A DNA stretch of 64,000 nucleotides from Oenanthe sinensis. Taxonomy: Eukaryota > Streptophyta > Magnoliopsida > Apiales > Apiaceae. The stretch lies in contig JAPMAC010000207.1 in NCBI GenBank assembly GCA_028671895.1, positions 6,944,001-7,008,000 on the forward strand. Reading direction: 5' to 3'. A model generated the notes under the pieces. It searched no databases and was not told the origin of the DNA. It was given only the letters and a program-made list of their open reading frames with translations. The translations under genes and the position numbers were made by a program. Positions 1 to 11,906 of this stretch are shown in pieces; positions within the stretch are counted from its first letter, which is position 1, and every line of letters begins with the position of its first letter.

Positions 1-1221
1 AACTAAAATTTTTATTTTATAGTACATTATATAGGCAACTAGTAGACAACTATCGGAAAAATTAAAGTATTAAAAACAAGTAATTTGAATTCCCGATAGT
101 TAGCACAATACACCAAAACAAAAATATTTTTAAACCTCCTAAATTCCATAACTATTGGAGAACTTTAAAAGAAATTAGTGTTTTTTGCCACGCTACGGGT
201 AGGGCCTTTGTTTTCATTTTAACATGTTTTTTTTAGGTAAAAAATAATAAAAAAGATTAGCAAGTAACAATTAGTGTATACCATAAATTAACGAATGTTT
301 CGAATATAAAATCAATAAACAAAGATATAAATTTATCATTATAATTTCTTATTGATTAGTTTTAAATATGATCATGTTTATTTTCCATACATAAAATTCA
401 AACAATATTTATTCATTACTATTTACTATTAATTTAAAATATTATTAAAAAGTAATATTTATTTTTATTTAAATATGATCATATTTGTTTTTCATATATA
501 ATATAATTTTATTTCAAACCGACTTCATAATATTATTACTTCATACAAATTACAATTTAAATTATAAAATCGCTTCATCATGTGTTTTACATTTGAATGT
601 TGAGTGTCAATTATTAGAATGTAACAATTAATGTTTATAATGAATTGTCGATTATTTCTAATAAAAATTTAATAAAAAAGAATTACAATATTCAAATTAT
701 ATTATTTTACGGAAAAAAGAAATTAACCAAATTACAAATCTTAACATAACATTAATGAAAACTGTGCACTGATGTGTTTTGCTTATTCTCCAAACACACA
801 AACTTTAAATAAATGACTCAACGTTAATGTATTTTTCTCCAATTTTCACTTCATATAGTCTATATTAGCCTATTGGATTGCCTTTTCATATTTAACTTTG
901 AAATTTTAAAATCATATCTACAACTCACTTTTGAAATAATATATATTGTAATAATGTATACACACATTTTGTCGAGTTATCTAAAACGTTAATTTTTATA
1001 AAGACTAAAACATAGAAAAACAAACACTAATTTTGCCAAAACAGTTAAATACATGACCTATATATGGTTTTATAATTGTTTTTTAAAATAATTAATATTT
1101 TATAATAAGAAATTTATATTTCTAAAACTTAAAATATAATTTTAACTAATTAATAATTAAAGATTACTCTGTGTCGCCTAAAGGCGAGTCAGCGTCCCCT
1201 CACATTTGACATTTTATATAT
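1..1221. repeat. AT-rich host repeat, left block
   Basis: Very AT-rich, with no credible reading frame. The stretch from about 960 to 1221 matches parts of 14130-14900, 16800-16960 and 49815-50060. Shared landmarks are an ATTTT(A/G)TCGAGT motif, a TATGTTTTATA-like stretch, and ATTAAAGATTACTC near 1158. These copies recur at spacings of roughly 0.5-0.8 kb once younger insertions are discounted. The first 950 bases hold nothing else I recognise. Confidence 0.6.
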
Positions 1222-1226
1222 GAATT

Positions 1227-1676
1227 TGTTAGAAAATAAACATTGATGCTGCCAGAGATTACCAGAGTTTATTATTGATGTCATTATCAAAAAATAGGAA
1301 GCTGTCGGTCAGAATTTATACTCAATCAGAGTTTATTCTAACAGAGAATGTTCTATACAGAGTTTACAAATCAGAGTTTAAGAAGGAAACATAAAAATCA
1401 GAGTATGATTTGAATAGTGAAGAAAGAATTCGAATGCAAGTCAAAATTACCTTAAAGCTATTGTTTTTTCTAATAGAAATTTGTAACTGCATCTATATAA
1501 ACACAAACATAGATTAACATTAAAATAACGATTCAAGATATATCTTTTATAATTTTGTAACTCTTGATAACTTAAATTTATTGAGAGAGTTCTTGTACAC
1601 AGTTCATCATATTAATACAAAGTTGTTCATCGTTTATACTTAATGCCGATTATTTGGTATCTATTATATTCAACCC
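1227..1676 (+). mobile_element. Solo LTR of a SIRE-type copia family, left part
   Basis: Begins TGTTAGAAAATAA and matches the reverse complement of the LTR at 50857-51361, including the GCTGTCGGTCAGA block and the TCTATATAAACACA TATA region near 1493-1506. It is cut at 1676 by the element at 1677-13690 and resumes at 13696, ending at 13726 with GGGCAAACA. The 5-bp TSD GAATT lies at 1222-1226 and 13727-13731. No internal region is attached, so it is a solo LTR left by LTR-LTR recombination. The total length of about 480 bp compares with 505 bp for the other copy. Confidence 0.9.
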
Positions 1677-3460
1677 TGTTGGGTCCCGGAAGTATCGTAG
1701 AAGGGGGGTTGAATGCGATACTGACAATAATTTAAAATTCTTTTCAGAATTTGCGGAATTAAATTATTGCTAAAGCTGAGGGTTCGAGTCCTTGTAGTGT
1801 TTGAGAGGCTGACTTACTAGCTTTCTATTTTTAGGATTAAACATTTAAGATATAGAAAATTAGCAAGTAAGTAAACAAGATTCAAGTTAAATATGTATAT
1901 TAAACTTGAACGGGTGTTACAACATTCAGTAGAATAAACTTTAATTCCTAGAACAAATTTGACATGAATTGTTCTACTTAGGAATTAAAACCAAACTAGC
2001 ACAGAAAGTCTGTGAATATAACTTTGCAGACAAATTGCTAAATTTGTAAGTTTTTCTACTTTTAAATTATGAAGCAAATGCCTCATATTTATAGAGGAAA
2101 TTCTAAGCTTGTATGACCTTTTTGACTATGACTTAATTTCAAGAAAATAACCCTTGTATGACTTAATAAATCGCTGGGCATGACATATTCTGGTCGGTAT
2201 GACTTACTGAAGCTCGGTATGACTTTCAGAAATTCGGTATGACTTATTTTATTAATTAAAAAAATCGGTATGACTTTTTTAATTAAATAAAAAATCAATC
2301 CACTTGCTCCAGCATGACCTTTTAACTTGAATAGCTCGGTATGACTTATTCTAGTATGACTTTAGGTCGGCAGAAGCTCGGTATGACTTATTTTAATTAA
2401 TTAAAAAAATCGGTATGACTTTTTAATTAAATAAAATCAGTATGACCTTTTAATCTTCAACTCCAGCATGACCTTTTCTTCATTCTGCTCGGTATGACAT
2501 CTGCTTGAATTGTTCGGTATGACTTATGAATTATTCGGTATGACTTTCATCAACTGCATGCTTTTCATTTCATTTCTTCTTTGTGTGGACACGGGGCATG
2601 CTCTGATTGGTTGAAGAAATCTCCTGCCATTTCAATTCAAAAATCAAAGGGGCCTATTTCGTCTTATATGGATAGGCTCCGTATAAATACTTTTCGACCC
2701 GCACAACTTATAATTTTTGATTAATAAATAATAAATTTAATTCAGAAATTATAAAAATAAATATCTAATATTATTTAGATATTTATAAATATAATTTATT
2801 AAATAAATAAAATATTTATTAATTAAATAAATCCTTACGCTCTAAGCTGCGGTCTTCTGATGGTCTGGAACCAAACTCCTTTTGACTTGCAAATGATAAA
2901 TCAATTCCAACCGGGGTTCCACCTTTAAGAATATATTACTCTGCATTTCTTCTGTGTCATTTCTTTTACCGCCTTGTCTTCAAGTCAGTACCGTATCTCT
3001 TTGAGGTTCCAGCTTCTGTCTTCTGTCATTCTAAAATAATTCTAAATTAATTAATCCTTTAATTAATTTAAGAAATAAATTAATTCTGAGTGAATCAATT
3101 TACTAATTAAATTAACTAATTAATTTAATTAATTAATAGAGAATTAAATTAAAGGCTTGACTATTGTTGATGTAGATAAGACTCTTCTGTTCTTCAACAA
3201 TAACCTTTTTAACCACTTGAACTTTTTGATGACGAATCTTCACTGACATTGTTGACACCCTGTGCACTGGTCTGGTTCACGGATGACTAACTACAATGTT
3301 GATTCTCATTTCTTCTGTAGTGGTTTTTGTGTCTTGTCATTTCCTGTCTTAGCTTCTTTTGTTCTTCCTCTATACTCAATAATTATTATTTACTTCGCTT
3401 TCTTACCTGAGTTGAGTTGTCATCTACTTATTACAAATAGGACTAGTTATATGACTTACA
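1677..3460 (-). repeat. 3' LTR of element A
   Basis: 1784 bp, TG...CA ends, nearly identical to 11907-13690. It contains a cluster of GGTATGACTT-type units (about 2100-2545), a reversed TATA box near 2085-2093 and AT-rich blocks. On the minus strand it reads TGTAAGTCAT...CCCAACA. It is related to, but clearly diverged from, the LTR of the element at 51787-62940, which shares the AAGTCATACCGA motif and the start TAGTCCTATTTGTAATAAGT. Confidence 0.95.
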
Positions 3461-3474
3461 ATCTCCCCCTATTT
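3461..3474 (-). other. Polypurine tract of element A
   Basis: On the minus strand AAATAGGGGGAGAT directly abuts the 3' LTR. It is the expected plus-strand DNA primer. The same tract precedes the 3' LTR of the related element at 61341-61354. Confidence 0.9.
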
Positions 3475-5386
3475 GTTGTTAAACGTTTAACACACAAATT
3501 CCTAGAGGATAACTCAACTAACAACTAAGAAAATAAAACGACATTTAAGAACTTGTAAATAATAAATTGTTTTCTGGATCATATAATACATTTCCAGATT
3601 TCAATTATGAAAGATAAATATAAGATAGATGTTCCACTAGACTGAACATATTTAACAAATTTCTATCTTGACTTACCTATCATTACCAGCTTCAGAAGTA
3701 TCAGCTTCACCTTCTTATAGTGTTTAACTTTTGAGATCAGGTGTCATTGGTAGATCTTCAGTGGCTGGTTTCTCTGGATCAGATTCTGCATTTCCAGATT
3801 TCTTGAGAAACTGAAATGAAAGATGTTTGTTCCTCTAGCACTGAACATATTATACAAGTAGTATTATCTTCATTTCTCAGACTCATCACTACTCCCCCTT
3901 AGGATGGCAGGGATGAAGTCTTGTTATCTTCTTATTACCACTTCTCATCTATTTCTCCAACTTCTGTCTTCACTTCTCTCCCAAGGTGAATTCATTCTCC
4001 CCTTATGTGAATTATCCAACCAATTTAATAGAAGTAATAACAAACATGGCATACATACAGCATTAAACCATCGCAGATATAAAAAATGCAAACTATGACA
4101 TGTTATGCATTTTAGAAAATCCGGTTAATTCCTATATACAAGAATTTTCTAAAATCAAATGGATCCAATCCAAGCATGTTGTTATATCCCCTTTGGATCT
4201 GTTCGAAAACAATTCTCCCCCTATTTGGATCTTGTTCAACAATTCTCCCCTTTGGATCTCTTATTGAACAATTCTCCCCTTTGGATCTTGTTCAAACTTC
4301 TCCCCCTTAGTTGAGTAATTCTCTACAGAATCCTTAATATCAGAAGAAATTTCATCCCCCTTAGTTGAGTAACATTAGAAATATTTAACAGAGAATTGGG
4401 AATGGGATTTGGTAATTGTGTTAGTGTGTGATTTTACTTTGTGTGTCTCACAAGTGTTTCGCTCATATACTCTCTAAGTGTTTCACTCATAGAATATATA
4501 TTTTCACTCTTTCTCACTTGTGTTTCACTCTTTTCTCACAACACTATTTCTCTCTCAGTACGGATGACATAGTCTTTTGTACCTGCAAGAAAGATCACCA
4601 TAGCCCCTTCAAGAGAGGTCACTGGTGGTGCAATGGGGTTTCGTAAATCCCTGTCCTCAATTGAATCTATCAAAATATTTGATTTTAATAACTGAATTGC
4701 TTCAGGAATAGATTCAATGAGTTGTTGATCATCTAAGATGATCTGTTCCGTTAGGAATCCAGATATGTTCCATCTGGGGAGGGAGACAAGGATCTATAAT
4801 GTAACAAATGATCCAAGTTTCCTCCTGACGTCTGTGAAGGCATGTTGATTAAGTCAGAATCATCAATCATTCTTCCTTCCTTGATATGGAAGTTTAGAAT
4901 AATTGCTTCCGTCAATTCATCCTTAGTGTGTGACAATCCTTACAGTGCATTTGAATATATATATATATTTATGGTTTGCAGTGTTTGAGAGTGTCCAGAT
5001 GAAGTTGACTCTTTACAAATGGCCTTGGCTGACAGGCCGAATTCAATAGACTCATCATGTTAAGATGACGAACCTAGTAACAGTTTTGCCATTTGCAAAT
5101 CTATACCCTTTTGGGAGGATATAAATTAGTTAGCAGCTGCCTTGGTTTTAATTTCATATTCTAACTAGAGGTAGAGCTGCTGGAACACTCATAGATACTT
5201 CTCTTTTCTAGTGCACTAGAGGCACTTACTCTCTCACCCTCTTTAGTTGATAAAGATTTTCTTTTCAGGGGTTTAGTAGATGAAGTTGTATCTGTTTGAG
5301 TGTATATGGTTCTATGATCTGTGTTAGAGATTGTAGGTTTTCAATCCCTTGATCTTGTCCTATAGCCACTGAGGGCTCAATATATC

Positions 5387-5422
<36 letters not shown>

Positions 5423-6480
5423 ATTGATTAGAGAATATATCAAGATCGAGATTACCTGCTTTTACCTCGAGTCGATTGCTCTTGTTCGGCAGGACACAGA
5501 TATGCTTTTATTATTAGTGACTTTCAGATAAACAATATATATATTATCACTAACAACAAAAATCATAATTAATTGCAATGAAACAATAACAAATTATCAA
5601 ACTATGATAATTAATAATAATTTCAAAAAGCAAGTAATTATTCTTTTAATATCTCATCGTATTAAAACTATGAAGCTAATAAACATTTAATTGCTTCAAT
5701 TCATAATTTTAATAAGATAAAATAATCTTGCTAAATACTAAATAATCATAGGAATGAAAATTAGCATTTAACTTCATACATTATATCAGAGATATATGTA
5801 AGTTCGAGAATGTAGATGTAAAGAAATTCACAAGTTCTTTAAATATTGACATTTAATACTTATGATTCTTAGAACAATTTCTCGTAGATAAAAATAAAAT
5901 TTCAAAATAAAATGAAATGAAAATAATTATAAAGTAAAAAATATGCCAATTTTATAGGAAAAATAAATATGCCAATTAAATAAAACTGTACAAAACTAAA
6001 AATGTTGCATGTACCTCTCACTGTGCACGCCTTGCAATGTGTTCCTAGAATTTATCTATTTAGGCTTACCATCAGCGTGAGTGTCAATGGTGTGCTTGAC
6101 TCATTACAAAGTGCTCTGGCTGACGAGCGAATTTCAATGGACTCATCCTGTAGAGAGAATGATTCCAGAGACAGTTTTATTGCCTTTTCAGCTCTGCATC
6201 CTTTTGAGAAGATGCAGATGAGCTTACAGTTACCTCAGTTATATACTCCTTTTCTTCTCTGGAGGTAGAGCTGTGGGTGCACTTCCGACATCATCCTTAT
6301 TTGCTGCATCAAGTGTAGTATCTCCCTTATCAACCTCTAACTTAAATGAGTTTCTTATATCTCCAGGGGTTAATATATGGAAGTGGATGAATTGGTGTTT
6401 GGTAATATGGTCTGGGTAAGAGATTGATGGGTTTTCAACCTCTTGGCCAGTTTCAAAAGCCACTAAGGGCTAACTGGAAA
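3475..6480 (-). other. Element A 3' module downstream of pol, with small conserved frame
   Basis: This region lies between the decayed pol and the 3' LTR. It is homologous, in reverse, to about 59800-61340 of the plus-strand SIRE-like element. A 61-codon minus-strand frame (4936-4751) is close to a 60-codon frame at 60038-60220, sharing FHIKEGR, IDDSD and a YRSLSPSPDGTYLDS end. About 4980-5350 and 6000-6480 look like two diverged copies of one block. Several polypurine tracts (minus-strand GGGGA runs at about 3890 and 4213-4360) resemble the real one at the LTR edge. In SIRE-type elements this is where an extra or env-like frame can lie, but I cannot assign a function. Confidence 0.6.
5386..5420. 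repeat. (AT)n microsatellite
   Basis: An uninterrupted TA dinucleotide run bounded by ATCAATT on each side, inside the 3' module of element A. Confidence 0.9.
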
Positions 6481-7779
6481 GAACCAATCGAGATAAAAAG
6501 ATAATCACCTTAACATTCTAAAACATATTTTTCATCCCAAGGAGAAGGAAAAATATAATAAGAAATGGTAATAGATTGCATTAAAGCACTTTCAATAAAA
6601 GAGTTTTATTGGTTCTAAAGATTTATCATTTAAGAGCATGATATAAAATTTTCTTTAAGATACATATCCCATAATAAAACGCGGGAAAGTTGTATCATAG
6701 AAGAAAGTTTTTATCCTTTATGAATTTCCTATAAGGCAAACATCCCATTGTAAAACGGGAGAATTTATACCAAAGAAGAAATTTAACTCTCTTACCAAAT
6801 TATATCTCGTTAAAATGACTCTTTTCCTTTATACCTTAATACTGTACTATTTGAAAATAGTTTTGCAAACCATCCTTATCAGATAGAGGACTATGATTTT
6901 CCGACTCATAAAGCAATTATGATATTCATCATTTTCGTCCACCTGATATTCACCCTAATTTAAAATAGAAAATTTCATTACAATAGGGGTGGATGTATTC
7001 TTAGCAATACAGTATAAGGCCTTCAAAGCAACAACCACTGTTTAGGTACTTTGAATCAATGTGCAACAAACATTGAAACAAGTGTTTGAAAACAAATCAT
7101 TTTACAAATGGTTGATACCTCGAAGTAAAAACAATTTTGGAAATATTTCTAAGTATATAAAATATTGAGAATTTTATATACGCATAACTTAGAAAATACT
7201 TCCGTTTTTCAATATTAGTGTTTTTGAAATATGCATTGATTATTTAGATCAGTAATTCTAAATAATGTCACTAATATTAAAAGTGTCACAATTATTTGTA
7301 ACAAAACATTTAAAAACATCAGAGAAAAATATCAAAACAATTAAGTAAGATATCATTAACTGATACTCATTAAATATTTATCATACAAACAATTATGCTG
7401 CATATTATTTTAATTCATTTAAATCATGAGACTGATCTGACATCGAATTGTCTGACATCATAATTTAAATCAATTAAGATAATATTCAAACTTATGCTAG
7501 AACACCTAATTACCACATATGCATATAACATTGTAAACATGATAATTAAAGTAGTAGCACTAAGTACGAGGTTCTGGATTTCAAATAAATTCATAAGTCC
7601 TTTAAATATGGAAAATGTAAAACTTGTGAACTCATTTAAGAATTCCTTACAGATGAGATTTCCAACAAATATGCACATACATAATATCCCAACTTCACTA
7701 ACCAACTTAGACAAAATGAATTCATCAAGCTGTTTAGCAAATATCTGCAAGTTATTCTACTAAGGACTACTCTCGATAT
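6481..7779. other. Element A internal AT-rich stretch, no recognisable gene
   Basis: Lies between the 3' module and the pol remnant. Two imperfect copies of a block of about 65 bp occur at about 6670-6715 and 6745-6790 (CCCAT...AAAACG.GGA...AGAAGAAA). Short open frames on both strands (7424-7750 minus, 7494-7763 plus) overlap each other and resemble no family I know, so I do not call them. Confidence 0.5.
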
Positions 7780-9960
7780 AAATGATACCTAGTGTCCATG
7801 CGCTTGTTCCGTGAGTGGTGAAGAGATTATCTAGCAGAGTTGATGGAGTTTGACAGCTTCTGGTAATTACCTCCATGTCTTTCTTATAACCTGCATTATC
7901 TATATCTATATAGCCAATTAGGTTAAACCTGGTATCTTTAGGGTACCTGATTCTTAGAATTGGTAATCCCTTAAGATATCTAACAATTCATATCTTAGCT
8001 ATAAGATTAGATTCTCTAGTATCCACGTGGAAACTTACACATAGGCATATTGAGAATAAAATATATGGTCAGTAGACCCACATATAATATAATCATGGTA
8101 TACTTGCACTAAACATTATGTGTGTGTGCCTTGTATAAAGAGATATGTGTATAACGACTCTAATATAAAATCATTTTCAAGTAATTAGCAGTTAGAGTGT
8201 CATACCATGTCCTTGACCATTGCTTGATCTCTTACCTCCGTCATAGAGAGCTTGTGAAGAGAATGATATACAAATTACAGTCGATATGAAACTTCAAAGT
8301 CCAGGAGTTGTTGTACATCAACTTGTTCAGCCCTAATAGTACCGAGTCTCGTCTCTGGTGCTTTAGCTAGATCTTGAAAGTCCCGAAGATTCTGTTTCCA
8401 TCATCGTCGATACCTTCTTTAGCAACCAGTTTGGCTTTGTCCCTCATAACATTGCCAAAAATCATCCAGTCTCTGAAAACCCTTACAGTACCAATTACAA
8501 CTTTGTCTTGTGGTCTGGGTTCCAGATTCAGTAGATTCTGCCTTCGAACTGATTGAGATCATCTTGTATTGCAATCACTCAATCTGGATCAATCAGTGCT
8601 TCTTCAATCTTCTTTAGGATTCCAACTGTTTAACAATTGTTCTTTCCCGAAGAGTAACCATTTACTTTGCATAGCACTTCTAGTCTTTACTCTAATATCT
8701 GGATCATTAAGAACTAGACTCCAGGAATGACTTTGACTCCAAACCCTTTGTCTCGGCAGATATGTTCTTAATGTATACCTTTGATCTTCATTGTGTTGAG
8801 TACGACTAGTAGATTCTTCTTTTATTTGCTCCCCCTGAGTTGCTGCTAGGATGTGTTGAAGATCCTTCACCTTGTTGAGTGGATTCTGTTAAAGTCCATG
8901 AGTTATGTAGATTCACTACCATTTCCACTACTAGGATCTGAATCATCATCATTAACATTGATTCCTTCTGCAACCTCAGTTTCATCATCAATATCTGAAT
9001 ATGACTCTGACAAGATGTCAAGCTTCAAAGATTCAGAATATACTTTTATTTGAATGCTCGGGAGCTTGGTGTAATAGGACGACACATTCAGACTTTCAAT
9101 CACCTTCTGATTTTACATCACATCTTACTTGAAAGCTTTCGACTTCAATGAGTAGCCGAGGACAATTGTTCCATGAGCCTTAATTTCAAACTTGCCAAGG
9201 TGCTCATATAAATCTTCAATAAATATCAATTTCCTCCAAACACACGAAAGAGCTTTAGTGTTTGCTTCTGGTTGGCCATTGACTCATATGATGTCTTTTC
9301 ATAATCTTGTTGAATGAAGAAGCATGATATGTTAATCGCTTCAACTTGAAAGTACTTTGCTTCCAACTTGATCTGCTTGATGTGATCAATCACCATATGT
9401 GATATATTATCTGTTGAATGCATGAACATCACCAATTCACTCTCAGTTGAGTGATCTTCCATCTTTCTTGCTTGAAATCAAACACTTTTCTATTTCAATG
9501 CTTTTCTAGAAAACCTTTGACAAAGAATTCCCTAGTGCCCTATAGATAGTGCTTAGTGCTTAAGTCCGTTGACAAGAAAGATGCTTCCACTGATGACAGT
9601 TCTTAAATCATGATAGCCATATCCCTTGTACATCCTTTGCTGTCATCTCCAAAGGTTACCATCGGGGAGGCCTTCTCAACCAACTGTGATAGTAGAGCTC
9701 CAATGCTAGTAATATGCCTCGAACAATAAATGTCACAAAATCATATAACTTTTGTCTTTTGTTTCATACTCTGCAATCACAAATGATTAAGCTTCTTGGT
9801 ACTCAATCTTCAATTGAGTCCAGATGGGTTAGAGATATTACTTTCAACAGTGGTAACAACAGTTTCAACATTAACATGCACAAACTTATCTTTGACTGAT
9901 CACTTCTCATACACAGCAGCCTTGACAAGGTAGTCTTAAGGCTATGAGATTAGTGATTCC
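7780..9960 (-). pseudogene. Decayed gag-pol of element A (copia protease, integrase, RT, RNase H pieces)
   Basis: Reading the minus strand in all frames gives pieces collinear with the polyprotein of the element at 53563-59244. They run from the gag C-terminus (about 9960-9740), through the segment after the protease site (ALLSQLVEKA, TFGDDSKG; about 9705-9630) and the integrase tail, to the linker before RT (LPSIQ, then an acidic stretch, GEST; about 9480-8830). Next come the RT N-terminus (TRSA, DPDWV; about 8720-8560) and the RNase H region (YPKDT, NAGYKKDM; about 7960-7860). Most of RT, including the YVDD box, and much of integrase are missing, and stops and frameshifts are frequent. It cannot encode a working enzyme. 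It does preserve the glycine codon that is a stop in the related element. Confidence 0.8.
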
Positions 9961-10919
9961 AACCTATCTTAAGGTGGACTAACAGTCTTTACCCTATTGT
10001 GATTCTTATTGATGCTTTGCCTAAGATTATGCAAGTCCTAAGATATGCATTTTCAGATTTAAACGAACAAGCATGAAAAATAAGAGCACATGGTAAACAT
10101 TCAGCTTCAATGCATTATAGATAAGAATTATGCATTTCAGGCATGTTATGCATATTAGAAAATTCAGTACTATCTACTTTAACCATTTTACACAAATACG
10201 ACAGGTATCAAGCAGATTTACAGATATTCAATAATTTTTTAAAAGCACATGGAATAGACGAACTAACAAATTAATTACTAATTATGTCTAATCCATTTCT
10301 GTTGTCTAACATTTTAATTATCTCTAATTACCTAAGTCAGTTTTAGATAAAGTCTCGAATCTACAAATTTTACTGACTACTTAGATAATTCTTCCATCTT
10401 TTAATCTTCTACTTCTAAACAAGCAATACATGAAGTGATTTGACATTTAAGTGCAACTATGTGAGTGTGATAAATTCATATGAAAATACGCACCTGCTTT
10501 TAATCTCAACACAGTCTCTGTCATCATTTGCTTGTTCAGACTTCTTGAATATTGTAGCACAACCCTGATCTTGTTTTGCTACTTTTAGCCTCATATGTTT
10601 CTTCAGTTGTGACCTCTAACGATTCTTAAATCCGTTTTGTATAAGTACAAAAACTAGAAGGATCATTAGAGTCAGAAAAAAAATCTTCAGAGTTCCCCAC
10701 TAATAAATCTATCCTATCTTTACATTTGAGCAGTTTGTGGAACTATAACAAGAACAGCCGTAACATCCACAATAACATTCAAATGCTCCGGAATAAACCT
10801 ATTAATACGAAATGACCACTTTCCTCGAAACCGGGTCATATGCTCTAAGAATTAATTCTGAGCCAAACCGGAGAATTTTCCAAGTACAAACCCTTTTAGA
10901 AAAATGGACCAAGATTTTT
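9961..10919. other. Element A region where gag is expected, nothing recognisable
   Basis: About 1 kb between the gag C-terminal remnant and the AT-rich tandem repeat. I see no zinc knuckle and no UBN2-like gag frame on either strand. The body of gag has been deleted or replaced. Confidence 0.5.
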
Positions 10920-11810
10920 AATAACTTTAGATTATAAATTAAATCTATATAAATTTAAATAATAAATTTACTTAAATTAAATTTATAAGATAAGTTTATT
11001 TAAATTAAGTTTATAAAATAAACCTTTTCAAGTTTAAATAATAAACTAACTTAAATTAAATTTATAAAATAAATTTATTTAAATAATATTTATAAAATAA
11101 ATTTATCTAAATTTGGATTCATAAAATAAATTTATTTAAACAAATTTAAATAATAAAAGTAAATCTATTTAAATTTAGAGAATAAATTTATTTAATTTAA
11201 ATTTATAAAATAAACTTATTTAAATTAAGTTTATAAAATAAACTTTTCCAAGTTTAAATAATAAACTCATTTAAATTAAATTCACAAAATAAATTTATTT
11301 TAAATAAAATTTATAAAATAAATTTATCTAAATTTAAATTTATAAAATAAAATTATCTAAACAAATTTAAATTATAAAAGGAAATCTATTTAAATTTAAA
11401 GAATAAATTTATTTAAATTAAAATATATAAAGTAAACTTATTTAAATTAAGTTTATAAAACAAACTTTTTCAAGTGTAAATAATAAACTCATTTAAATTA
11501 AATTCACAAAATAAATTTATTTTAAATAAAATTTATAAAATAAATTTATCTAAATTTAAATTTATAAAATAAAATTATCTAAACAAATTTAAATTATAAA
11601 AGGAAATCTATTTAAATTTAAAGAATAAATTTATTTAAATTAAAATTTATAAAGTAAACTTATTTAAATTAAGTTTATAAAACAAACTTTTTCAAGTTTA
11701 AATAATAAACTCATTTCAATTAAATTCACAAAATAAATTTATTTTAAATTAAATTTATAAAATAAATTTATCTAAATTTAAATTTATAAACTAAATTAAT
11801 TTAACAAGGC
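10920..11810. repeat. AT-rich tandem repeat, period about 220 bp, four copies
   Basis: The landmark AAATAATAAACT recurs at about 11030, 11256, 11475 and 11700, spaced 219-226 bp. Within each unit, shorter TTTATTTAAATTAA/TTTATAAAATAAA sub-repeats are visible. The array sits just downstream of the primer site, in the leader/gag position of element A, and shows no coding potential. Confidence 0.85.
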
Positions 11811-11892
11811 CTCTAGACATTCAGAGTTTAAACAGCTTCGGTACCCTGAGCTTCACTGGACTGCGGATCTTGATTTGTATATCAATCAGCTT

Positions 11893-11904
11893 GCTCTGAT
11901 GCCA
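11893..11904 (-). other. Primer-binding site of element A (initiator Met tRNA type)
   Basis: The minus strand reads TGGCATCAGAGC two bases after the 5' LTR. The usual plant copia site is TGGTATCAGAGC, so there is one T-to-C change. The related element at 53375 has the unchanged form. Confidence 0.9.
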
Positions 11905-11906
11905 AT

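Noticed and set aside
7424..7763. Overlapping 108- and 89-codon frames on opposite strands
   Set aside because: AT-rich hydrophobic frames without a family resemblance, in a decayed element.
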